Source: an uncultured Planctomycetales bacterium
GTDB taxonomy: Bacteria; Planctomycetota; Planctomycetia; Pirellulales; S012-138
DNA: 64,000 nt
NCBI GenBank assembly: GCA_937982665.1
Contig: CALJLD010000164.1
Location: forward strand, 1 to 64,000
Direction of reading: 5' to 3'
Both the position numbers and the translations under genes were made by a program. Under the pieces are notes generated by a model. That model was not told the DNA's origin. It saw only the letters and a program-made list of their open reading frames with translations, and made no database searches. This document shows positions 52,598 to 61,072 of the stretch, in pieces. Numbering within the stretch: the stretch's first letter is position 1; every line of letters starts with the position of its first letter.

Positions 52598-53527
52598 TTA
52601 CGTCACCAGCCCCTTCGTGACGGTCATAAACACGTCTTCCAGCGTGGGGTCCTTCTCTCCAAAGGAGCGGATCTTGACGCCCTCCGCGATCAGCTTATCC
52701 AGCAAAACGCCAATCTGTTCGTCAGTTGCCTGGCCGAGTTCGACTGTGGCCGTGTGATCCAGAACTTGCACATCGCGAGTTTCCGGATAGCTGCGGATCA
52801 CTTGCAGCCCTTTGTCCATATTCTCAATGAATTTCACGGTGACCACGCGGTTGCCGCGGATTTGTCGATAGACTTCATCGATTGGCCCGGAGGCGAGCAG
52901 AATGCCGCGCTCGATGATTCCAATCGACGTACAGCAGTCTGCTAACTCGTGCAGAATGTGGCTGGAGATGATAATCGTCTTTCCCATTCGCCGCAGTTCT
53001 TTGAGCAGCGCTTTGACTTCCAGCCGTGCGCGAGGGTCCAGGCCGCTGGCCGGTTCATCAAGAATCAACACTGGCGGATCATGCACCAACGTCTTGGCCA
53101 GGCACAGCCTCTGCTTCATGCCGCGCGATAGCCCGTTCACAAAATCGTCACGTTTGTGCGTCAGGTCCAAAAGTTCCAGCACATCAGAAATGACTTGCTT
53201 ACGCCGAGACTTGGGCGTCTGATAGGCCACGGCAAAGAAGTCCAAAAACTCCCACACGCGCATGCCGTCATACACGCCAAAGTTATCAGGCATGTAGCCC
53301 ACGCTGCGGCGGACGTTGAGCGGATCGCGCGTGACGCTGTAGCCATTGACCATACCTTCGCCGGCGGTTGCCTTCAGCAGGGTGGCCAGGAAGCGAATGG
53401 ATGTGCTCTTGCCAGCGCCGTTGGGACCGATGAACCCGAACATCTCGCCTTCTTTGATGTTCAGGTTCAACTTGTCGACGGCCAGCAAGTCACCGTAAAC
53501 CTTCGTGAAATTGATCAGCTCAATCAT
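52598..53527 (-). CDS. ABC transporter ATP-binding protein
   Basis: 309 residues. Walker A GPNGAGKST (residues 34-42), signature LSRGMKQRL, Walker B VLILDEPASGLDP, and the switch His in IISSHILHELAD. The C-terminal ~85 residues form the extra domain of ABC-2/gliding-type ATPases (NatA/CcmA-like). No permease gene is in the window on this strand; the next gene upstream encodes a large two-membrane-segment protein that probably works with it. The pair resembles the planctomycete versions of gliding/Gld-type ABC exporters. Confidence 0.93.
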   Translation of the reverse strand: MIELINFTKVYGDLLAVDKLNLNIKEGEMFGFIGPNGAGKSTSIRFLATLLKATAGEGMVNGYSVTRDPLNVRRSVGYMPDNFGVYDGMRVWEFLDFFAVAYQTPKSRRKQVISDVLELLDLTHKRDDFVNGLSRGMKQRLCLAKTLVHDPPVLILDEPASGLDPRARLEVKALLKELRRMGKTIIISSHILHELADCCTSIGIIERGILLASGPIDEVYRQIRGNRVVTVKFIENMDKGLQVIRSYPETRDVQVLDHTATVELGQATDEQIGVLLDKLIAEGVKIRSFGEKDPTLEDVFMTVTKGLVT

Positions 53528-53587
53528 TGGCGTGCGCGGATTCCGGTTGCAACAACTTGCGGTTTGATAGCTTGAATTAGGATTTCG

Positions 53588-56251
53588 CTACTCGTCAAAG
53601 TCGCCCAGCTCATCGTCATCTTTTGCGCCTTCTGGCGTGTTGTCATCTTTCACGGCATCAGGCAAGGCTGGAAGTTTCAAATGGGCGAGTATCACATTCC
53701 CCACGCGAACTTGTGACGCAATGGGCTCGACTTCCATTCCTGGCAGCGGTTCCACATTCCAGGCGACCAGGCGAATCTCATCCGCAGGGAAAGTATCTCC
53801 GGTTGCGTTTGCGCCGCGTGCTTCCGCCAATTGGATAAGCGGCCGCAGATCTAGCTGGCGAGAATCTCCGTCTTGTGATGTGAATGCTGATTCCTCGCGT
53901 TCAGGAAACCAATAGTCTTCCGGCCGGGCGTTTTGCGGAGGATCACTCTCGGATTCTTCCGTCTCGTCGGCGACTTCGCTCACGTTGGGCAATCGACGCT
54001 CCAAGCGGAACGTACTTTCGCCGCCGGCCTCCAATTCTCCAATCCAGGCAACGGAATCCGAGGTCAACACGGCGGTGCCTTGCAAGTCCATGTCGGTGTC
54101 GTTGACGACCGTTCCGGCAACTCCGTCGAATGAACTCAGGTAAATGCCGCCTCCCAAATCGAGCATGTGCTCGGAATGCAGCATCTCCGTACTGTTTGAC
54201 GACACTTCAAATCCGCTCAGCGTGACGCGCGAAGGCGTGCGCCGATAGTTGATCGTGTTCGGAGTTTCGCCCAACAACGCGCGACGTGTCTCGTGCGCGC
54301 CCAGCCGGGCAAATGGCTGAACAATCGCCGTTGGGTCCGTATATCGCGTGTCGTAGGCCGTGGTGAGCGAAGTATATAAGCTCGTGAAACGCGAGACGTG
54401 CGCCCTCGAGTAACCTCCCTGGATTTCAATAACGTTGAGTTCGGTTCTTGCCCTGGCGAACCCGATGTCTAATTCGGCCTGATTAATAACGATCAAAGCA
54501 AAGACAATCGTGATGACCGGTGCGGCAATCCAAGCCCATTCGACTCGACCAATCAGGCGAAAGATCAGCCAGTTCACGGGAACAAGCACAACCACATAGA
54601 TCGCCAACATTCGCAGCACGAATGAACCATCGGGAATGACAATCCCGGCCGCCTTTCGCAAGGTCTCACGCGCAGTGGCTGAAGCGATGTTGAAGTCTGA
54701 CCAACCTGCAACGCCGGGACCGTGGATGGCATCTTCCTCATCATCAAACGCGCTGCGCAAGATGGTGCCTGTTGATTGATCGTCAATCAAGATGCCGTCA
54801 AAGGACTCGATTTCTTCGCCATCAATCGTCACGGCCCCCAACGGCGCTTTGGCATCCCGAGAAAAGTACCGTATCCGCGACTGCAAACGGGGCTCTGCAC
54901 CGCTATAGCGCGAAGATACCCACCGAGCGTTGAGTTCTTCCCCGAAGCTTCCCCACGAATACCGACGCGGTGGCCGCAGCAGAATGCAAGCGTTGAAGAA
55001 ACTATCGAACGCATTCCAGGCTGGCGGGATGAATTCCTTCTGCGAAAGGGAGAAGGCCGTGATGACAATCCGTCCACGACCAACACTCCGCTCGACCGCC
55101 ATGGGGATTTCGCCGCTGTCGCTGGATGTGGTTGCCAAGACGCGAATGGCCGGGTCATCCTCATCAATCAACAGTTCCTTGGCCGAGATGTCCTCGGCAA
55201 GGCTCAAATTCAGGTCACGTCGCCCGGTTTTGTCCGGCGTCCAGTCTTCCGCAAACGATTGAACGTCGGCTTCGCTGAGCGTGATGTCTCGTCCAGGTTG
55301 GGCGGGGAGAAACCTGTCCAGGAATCCGCCCTTGAGTAGGTCAAGCGTTCCCGGTCCGCTGACAACCAATTGACCGCCCCAGTGCAGCCAGTCAATCAAG
55401 GCCGATTGCTGTTGCGGGTCTAATGCTTCAGACGGCAATCCGTCCAACAACAGGAAAGCTGTGCTGGTCCAGCAAAGAGAAGTGTCCGGCAGTGGAACTG
55501 ATTCCACCTGCAAGTCCGGCACATGCACACGATAGAACGCCGCCATTTGTAGCCCGGCATTCCATTGATGCGGACGCATCGACGGAAGTTGCGCCAAGTA
55601 GTTATAGGCATTCGGCTTGTCAGTCAGCACAACAAAATGAAACTGGTGCTCCGGCATCCGCGCGACGCCCGTCGCCTTTTGCTCAATGATGCCACCGCCA
55701 CCGCGAGAGATACGGGCGTCAATCGATTGGGTCGAGCGGCCTGGAGGCACAAAGAGGACAATCGGCAGAGACTTCTTTTGGCCCTTGGAGAGCAATGCGT
55801 CTCGTGAAGAACCCATGCGGAACGGCATGCCATCCAGCTTGAGCGGCTGTGTGGTCAATTCACCATTGGGCAAATCGAACTTGTTGGCGGTGACGTCAAT
55901 TGACGCAACCGACCAATGGCCAGGCTTCACGCTTGCGCCAACCGTCTCTTGAGTGGAAGGGATTGTCCGCAGCTCCCCAACGGTGAAGTCCTGCATCTCC
56001 TCTTGCCGCTTTCGCTCTTCTTCCGCCCTCTGCTTCTCCGCTTCTTCTTCGGCAAGTTCTTCCGGTGTCTTGTTGGCGTTGTTGCCGCTGCCACATCCCC
56101 CGCAACCGGGGAAGGTCAACATCATTGAGATCAGCAGCAGCCAAGTCCAACGCCGCGCAAAATTTCGAGGATGGCGGACAGGAGCGCACGCTGCTTCACG
56201 AGGATCGCGCGAAGAAATGGATGCGGATCGAGAAAGCGCGGATCGATTCAT
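53588..56251 (-). CDS. Large membrane-anchored protein partnered with the ABC ATPase
   Basis: 887 residues. An N-terminal hydrophobic segment (about residues 36-50) ends in FPGCGGCG, a possible though non-ideal lipobox, followed by a charged coiled stretch (EELAEEEAEKQRAEEERKRQEE). The middle is a GATase/DUF4350-like periplasmic region with LLLDGLPSEALDPQQQSALIDWL and HWGGQLVVSGPGTLD. Two membrane segments near residues 555-600 (MLAIYVVVLVPVNWLIF, WIAAPVITIVFALIVI) are followed by a beta-rich C-terminus with an acidic tail. Such proteins sit with ABC ATPases in planctomycete genomes; it lies 60 bases before the ATPase gene. Exact role unknown. Confidence 0.75.
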   Translation of the reverse strand: MNRSALSRSASISSRDPREAACAPVRHPRNFARRWTWLLLISMMLTFPGCGGCGSGNNANKTPEELAEEEAEKQRAEEERKRQEEMQDFTVGELRTIPSTQETVGASVKPGHWSVASIDVTANKFDLPNGELTTQPLKLDGMPFRMGSSRDALLSKGQKKSLPIVLFVPPGRSTQSIDARISRGGGGIIEQKATGVARMPEHQFHFVVLTDKPNAYNYLAQLPSMRPHQWNAGLQMAAFYRVHVPDLQVESVPLPDTSLCWTSTAFLLLDGLPSEALDPQQQSALIDWLHWGGQLVVSGPGTLDLLKGGFLDRFLPAQPGRDITLSEADVQSFAEDWTPDKTGRRDLNLSLAEDISAKELLIDEDDPAIRVLATTSSDSGEIPMAVERSVGRGRIVITAFSLSQKEFIPPAWNAFDSFFNACILLRPPRRYSWGSFGEELNARWVSSRYSGAEPRLQSRIRYFSRDAKAPLGAVTIDGEEIESFDGILIDDQSTGTILRSAFDDEEDAIHGPGVAGWSDFNIASATARETLRKAAGIVIPDGSFVLRMLAIYVVVLVPVNWLIFRLIGRVEWAWIAAPVITIVFALIVINQAELDIGFARARTELNVIEIQGGYSRAHVSRFTSLYTSLTTAYDTRYTDPTAIVQPFARLGAHETRRALLGETPNTINYRRTPSRVTLSGFEVSSNSTEMLHSEHMLDLGGGIYLSSFDGVAGTVVNDTDMDLQGTAVLTSDSVAWIGELEAGGESTFRLERRLPNVSEVADETEESESDPPQNARPEDYWFPEREESAFTSQDGDSRQLDLRPLIQLAEARGANATGDTFPADEIRLVAWNVEPLPGMEVEPIASQVRVGNVILAHLKLPALPDAVKDDNTPEGAKDDDELGDFDE

Positions 56252-56502
56252 GCCCCCTCCATTCCAGTTTGAACCTTGGGATCCCTGTTGATCCTTGAGA
56301 ATCCCAGGGCGAACCTCGAATCAGTGTGAAACGTGTTCATCTCGGAGCCAACGCCCAATCATTGATGCCCTGACATTTGATTGCACCAATGATGGCCTGT
56401 CCCATTCATGCAGTTTACGTGACCAGCCACGGAGGGGAAAGTCATGACCAGCAGGCGGTGGAATTTGTTAAGTGATGACTATGGGGGGCCGATTGCGACA
56501 TC

Positions 56503-57138
56503 CTAGCCTGGACGCGTGACGTGCCGCGTGCCTTCGGGCATTAGCGCCTGATAGTCTTCCCAGGTGTCCAGATCCCTGGGGGCGTTGCCTGGCATGGCTA
56601 CTTCCAGCCGCGGGAACTTCTTTTCCGTCAGCGAGCTGAGGTTCTCATCTGCCGCCAGGCGAGAAACTTCCATCGCCAGCCGCCAGGTGAACAAGACCGG
56701 ATGCCCGCGCTTGTCGTGATAGCGCGGGATGGCCATTTCGTGCTGATCCGCTGCCTGAGAAAAGACTTTGAGCATTCGGTCAACCATGTGCGCCTCAAGC
56801 GTGGCCAAATCGGCCGGGGCCAAGAGCCAGGTGTCCGTCGGCTCGGGCTTCCATTGCTCGCTGATAAACTCCAACGCCTTGAGGACGCTGACCTTCATCT
56901 CCTGCGGCGGTGGATCAGGAGTCAGCAAATGCACGCGCTGCAGGGCCGCCCAGCGAGACTTATCCAAGCCCTGCACAATGGGAGTGCGGGTCACCAGCAC
57001 AATGTGGTCAACATTTGAACGCTCCCACTGCCGCAAGACGTGTTCAATGAGCGTGCCATCGCTCCATGGCAGGAGAAGTTTGTTCGTTCCCATTCGCTGG
57101 CTTAAACCAGCACCAGGGATCACCGCGAAGCTGCGCAT
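56503..57138 (-). CDS. MocA/MobA-like nucleotidyltransferase (molybdenum cofactor cytidylyltransferase-like)
   Basis: 211 residues. The nucleotide-binding start FAVIPGAGLSQRMGTNKLLLPW is the MocA/MobA signature; LLAPADLATLEAHMVDRM replaces the usual metal-binding GDxP-type motif, and KRGHPVLFTWRLAMEV is the second conserved block. MocA makes the cytosine dinucleotide cofactor used by xanthine-dehydrogenase-family enzymes. It lies 32 bases after the XdhC gene on the same strand, so these two maturation factors are one operon and probably serve the two molybdenum hydroxylase operons at 12-14.8 and 19.5-23.7 kb. Confidence 0.85.
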   Translation of the reverse strand: MRSFAVIPGAGLSQRMGTNKLLLPWSDGTLIEHVLRQWERSNVDHIVLVTRTPIVQGLDKSRWAALQRVHLLTPDPPPQEMKVSVLKALEFISEQWKPEPTDTWLLAPADLATLEAHMVDRMLKVFSQAADQHEMAIPRYHDKRGHPVLFTWRLAMEVSRLAADENLSSLTEKKFPRLEVAMPGNAPRDLDTWEDYQALMPEGTRHVTRPG

Positions 57139-57170
57139 GATTTGGCTCTCCGCGAATGGCGCTAACGATC

Positions 57171-58277
57171 TTACGAATCGCTTGGCGCTTCAGCATGAGT
57201 TGCAAGGACACTTCGCGCCCGCCCTGGCACCTGCCCACCAAGATTTCGATGAGCAATCAACTCCGCCATGATGCTCACCGCAATTTCCGGAACTGTCTGA
57301 GAACCGATATCGATTCCCACCGGCGCATAAACGCGCTCCAGGACTTGCGCGGGAACTCCCTCGCGTACCAAGTCATCAAAGATCAGCTTGATCTTGCGTT
57401 TGCTGCCGATCATCCCCACGTACCGCGCTCCGCGCTGGCATAAATGATACAACGCTTGTTCATCGTGGTTGTGGCCACGTGTGACAATCAAGCAATACGT
57501 GTTTGGCGTCACCGCGACGCGCGGCAGGACATCGTCCATCGGTCCGCTGAAGACTTCATCAACGTGCGGGAACCGCTCCTTGGAAACAAACTCTGGCCGG
57601 TCATCAGCAACGCAGACTTCAAAATCGAGCGCCACGGCCATCTCGGCGACAGCCTTGCCAACGTGCCCCCCACCGACAATCACAAGCCGGCAACGTTCCA
57701 AGACCGGTAAGAAAGACAACCCATCCGCGGCTTGCGGTCGAGGTCGATCACGCAACGCGAGTAACTTCTCGCGCACGACTTGAATCTTGTCTTCCGTCAA
57801 TTCGCCCGTGCGAATCCCGGCGACAAGTTCTCCCTCATTCGCGAACAGCAAGCATGCGGACATAGGGATGCCGGACTTCTCGTCATCAAACGAGACCGCT
57901 TCCTGACAAGCTTGCCCAGCAGCAATCAACTTCGCCAACGCGCGATAGTACTGCCGCGTTTGTTCATCCCGCACCGGGTCAATCAAGACCTGCATCCTGC
58001 CGCCGCAGATCAAGCCGTCATCCCAGCCGTAATCGTTATCGAGTTGAAAGCAAACAATCTCCGCCGGTCCTCCGGCCAGGATTCGCAACGCCTTGCGTTT
58101 GACTTCAGCCTCCACACAACCGCCACCCAGGGTGCCCGCCTGCGAACCGTCCTCAAAAACCAGCATCGCGGCGCCGGCTTTCTGCGGTGTGCTGCCGCGA
58201 GTTTCCACCAGCCGGCAATAGGCCACCTTATCGCCATTTTGGATGCGGTCGACAAGTTGGGGAATAATGTCTCGCAT
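57171..58277 (-). CDS. XdhC/CoxI-family molybdenum hydroxylase maturation protein
   Basis: 368 residues. The N-terminal XdhC_CoxI domain has ETRGSTPQKAGAAMLVFEDG and GTLGGGCVEAEV, then CGGRMQVLIDPV. The C-terminal Rossmann domain starts LVIVGGGHVGKAVAEMA and includes VTRGHNHDEQAL and YVGMIGSKRKI, ending in GIDIGSQTVPEIAVSIMAELI. XdhC binds and sulfurates Moco for insertion into xanthine-dehydrogenase-type enzymes. The first gene of the pair with the MocA-like gene. Confidence 0.93.
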   Translation of the reverse strand: MRDIIPQLVDRIQNGDKVAYCRLVETRGSTPQKAGAAMLVFEDGSQAGTLGGGCVEAEVKRKALRILAGGPAEIVCFQLDNDYGWDDGLICGGRMQVLIDPVRDEQTRQYYRALAKLIAAGQACQEAVSFDDEKSGIPMSACLLFANEGELVAGIRTGELTEDKIQVVREKLLALRDRPRPQAADGLSFLPVLERCRLVIVGGGHVGKAVAEMAVALDFEVCVADDRPEFVSKERFPHVDEVFSGPMDDVLPRVAVTPNTYCLIVTRGHNHDEQALYHLCQRGARYVGMIGSKRKIKLIFDDLVREGVPAQVLERVYAPVGIDIGSQTVPEIAVSIMAELIAHRNLGGQVPGRARSVLATHAEAPSDS

Positions 58278-58642
58278 GGCAGACTTGCGGAAATCTCAGC
58301 ACATGATTTTGACGGTCGCCAACGGGTTGGCGTGACGTGTCATCACTCTAACTCAGCGCCAGGGGCCACTCAAGCAGTGGAGAAAACAAGCCAAAGATTG
58401 CTGTCGTCGCCAACTTCGCCCAAACGTTTTTGCCTGACAGGCGGGTTTTGTTCATACTTGTTCAAGTGGCATTGCCGGGGAACGGAAAACTCCGCCGGAA
58501 CGTCAAAAAGCTGTTCTATCCCCGGTTCGCTGAGTCCACACAGCCCAGGCTTCGCGATAACACGTTGCCGGTGAGCGACTGCAGTTCGCGAGCACCACAC
58601 ACCGCCAGAATCCCGCCTCTCCCCACCAATTCTGAATCCAGC
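58278..58642. other. Divergent intergenic stretch
   Basis: Between the XdhC operon and the second J-like gene. Contains a short palindrome TGACGTGTCA (about 58332-58341) and a direct repeat TTGTTCATACTTGTTCA (about 58450-58466). No gene supported; an upstream extension of the J-like frame is open but lacks a start with a ribosome-binding site. Confidence 0.5.
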
Positions 58643-60730
58643 ATGACCAATCCTTACTCAGAGTGGTTGAACCTGCCTTCTGACGGGAGCCGTCCGGATC
58701 ACTACATGTTGTTAGGCTTGCCTTTGTTCGAGGCGGACCCAGGCGTCATCACGGAAGCCGTGCAGACACAAGTCGCCGCCACTGGCCAGCACGTCGTTCA
58801 CAACAAAGCCCTGGCACAACGCGTATTGCGAGAAATCGAGGAGGCCCGGCAGTGCTTGCTGGACCCCTCGCAGAAAGCGGCCTATGACGCGGAACTCGAG
58901 AAGGCCCTCGGCGGCAGCCCCACGGCAATTTCTGATGCCGCGGTAGCCCAGCCCGCTCCCATTGCAGCAACTGCGGCCGCGCCCGAGCCCACGTTGGGAA
59001 ACGAAGAGGAAGATGACGACGATGAAGATTTGCCCGTAGCGAATCTGGCAGAGGAACTCCTTCCGCCAGGTGCCGCTCCCAGCGTCAAGTCGCAGCCCAC
59101 AATGCCAGCGCAGCCAGCGCGGCGCGCGGCCGCCCCAAAGCGAGCCACAACAGCCACGCAAGTTCAAGTTCGCCCAACCGACCCTCCACGCAAGAGTTCC
59201 GGCCCTTCGGCTGTCGTCATTTGGGGTTCAGCCGCGGTAGTCCTGGCGCTCATCACAGGCGTCGTCTTATACGCCGCCGGCATTGGTCCATTCGCCGCAG
59301 AAGAGAAGCTGGCCGAGAACACCAATGGCTCCAACGCGGACAACACGGAAGCCAATTCCGATAACTCCGCAAACGACGGGACGCTAAACGCACCCAACAA
59401 CAACGCTGCCGCGAACTCAAACAACGGCAACAGCGATGGTCCGTTAAGCAACACTCCATCGACGAACACTCCGGAAGACAACACTCCAGCAAACAACAAT
59501 ACGGCGAACAACGCAAACACGCCGACAACGGACACGCCCGCAAACAACGCTGGCGAAAATGCGGGAAACAACAACACGGCACCACCAGATGTGTCGGCAC
59601 TCGCCGCCATCCAAGAGAATCTTTTCGATGCACGTTACGCGCTAGCCGAGCGAGACTTCGCCACAGCCGAAGAAAAGATTGCGGCAGCCGCGGAACTGGA
59701 TTCCGCCAATCAACACCGCCAAGAGATTGAGGCCACGCGAACCCTGGCCAACTACTCGGCCAACTTCTGGACGACTGTAGAGAACGCCGTCAGGTCGCTG
59801 CAACCGGCCGACCAAATCGAGCTGGGCGGAGTGGCCATCGGGATTGTGGCCGTGGACGCTGACGGCGTCACCATTCGCCGTGAAGGCAAGAATGAACGGC
59901 ATGAGTTCGCGACAATGCAGAAGGAGTTTGCCTACGCTTTGGCGTTGCAGGCATTTCCGGAAAACTCGGCTGCCGGAAAGCTGTCGCTCGCGGCGTTCCT
60001 GATCGTTGATCCGGAAGGAAACCAGCAGCGCGTGGAGGAACTGCTGGCCGAAGTTGAGGGGCAAGAGCCTGAGTCCGTACAGCTCCTACGCGCGGAAATG
60101 CAGTTGATCGCTTCGGCCAATCCTCTCGGCACTCCCAGTGGCGAGGGAAACATGGGGACTCCCCGCGGAGATTCCCCAACGGAAAACGCAAATCCTGGTA
60201 CCGGCTTTGGGGCGAAAGTCGCGATGCCAGCTGACGCCGCCGTTGAAGCCGCCTTGACCTCCCTGGCTACAGAGTTTGAATCCCAAATTCAACAAGCGCA
60301 AGAGCCTGGCCAGCATCAGCAGCTTTCCGAGGAACTTTCCGCGGCTGCCAAGCAGGAGCCTGACGCTGTGCGGCGTCTCGCTCTGCTGCAATTGGCCACT
60401 GAACAATCGGCGCTGGCGAACAATGCTTCGGCCATGTTGGAATTGATTGATCTGACCGGCGATTATTTTGAAGCCGATGTGCTGGAACTCAAGTCTTCCT
60501 CGCTCGCCCAGGCGGCACGCTGGCCGCCGGAATCGCGAGAGCCGGTTGTGACGGCCGCGCTGGACCTGGCCGATGACGCCATTCTGCTGGAACGCTATGC
60601 GGAGGCCGTCGCCCTGGCTCGCACGGCCCAGGCAGCCGCGCGAGGATTGGGGAAATCAGACTTGCTGAAAGCGGCTGCCGAAAGAGCCGTGGCCTTTGGC
60701 CAGCTCGCGCGCGAAGAGCGAAATCGCTAA
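58643..60730 (+). CDS. J-like domain protein with transmembrane segment and Asn/Thr/Pro-rich linker
   Basis: 695 residues from the ATG at 58643. Residues 4-92 are a planctomycete J-like domain (YSEWLNLPSDGSRPDHYMLL, EEARQCLLDPSQKAAYDAEL), related to the one at 49696. A Pro/Ala-rich basic stretch precedes a membrane segment at about 192-215 (VVIWGSAAVVLALITGVVLY). Outside it comes a ~90-residue linker of Asn, Thr, Pro and Ala, then helical repeats from about residue 315 (FDARYALAERDFATAEEKIAAAAEL) resembling TPR units. The J-like domain may recruit cytoplasmic partners, the rest reaching across the envelope. Confidence 0.78.
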   Translation: MTNPYSEWLNLPSDGSRPDHYMLLGLPLFEADPGVITEAVQTQVAATGQHVVHNKALAQRVLREIEEARQCLLDPSQKAAYDAELEKALGGSPTAISDAAVAQPAPIAATAAAPEPTLGNEEEDDDDEDLPVANLAEELLPPGAAPSVKSQPTMPAQPARRAAAPKRATTATQVQVRPTDPPRKSSGPSAVVIWGSAAVVLALITGVVLYAAGIGPFAAEEKLAENTNGSNADNTEANSDNSANDGTLNAPNNNAAANSNNGNSDGPLSNTPSTNTPEDNTPANNNTANNANTPTTDTPANNAGENAGNNNTAPPDVSALAAIQENLFDARYALAERDFATAEEKIAAAAELDSANQHRQEIEATRTLANYSANFWTTVENAVRSLQPADQIELGGVAIGIVAVDADGVTIRREGKNERHEFATMQKEFAYALALQAFPENSAAGKLSLAAFLIVDPEGNQQRVEELLAEVEGQEPESVQLLRAEMQLIASANPLGTPSGEGNMGTPRGDSPTENANPGTGFGAKVAMPADAAVEAALTSLATEFESQIQQAQEPGQHQQLSEELSAAAKQEPDAVRRLALLQLATEQSALANNASAMLELIDLTGDYFEADVLELKSSSLAQAARWPPESREPVVTAALDLADDAILLERYAEAVALARTAQAAARGLGKSDLLKAAAERAVAFGQLAREERNR

Positions 60731-61072
60731 CATTCGCTGATTCGCATCGCTCTATTGACGGCAAAGCTCTGATGAACGTGACGGTTGATCGTGAACGGGC
60801 ACAGCCTGAACACGATTGCTCACGTTATGCCGCCGGAATTGACAATTCTTTATTGCTTCGCAAAGCACTGAGCCGTTAGACTTTCTTCGACGTTGAGCCG
60901 CTTGCGAGGCAGTTGGCCGAAATTGTTGGTCTCATCTCTCGCGCATCGCTCAATCGCTGCCATAAATACGGGGGCGCAGGCCCGCCAGGAGCGCGGCCCT
61001 GCGTAATGATCATTTCATCCGATTCCGCATGTCGGCGATTGTGCCGACATCGTCTCCGAGTCGAGAGTCACT
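60731..61072. other. Intergenic stretch before the POT transporter gene
   Basis: Contains a GC-rich imperfect hairpin (CGCAGGCC with GGCCCTGCG, about 60975-61003) and the perfect hairpin ATGTCGGC (61029-61036) with GCCGACAT (61043-61050) ending 22 bases before the start codon. No gene supported. Confidence 0.55.
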
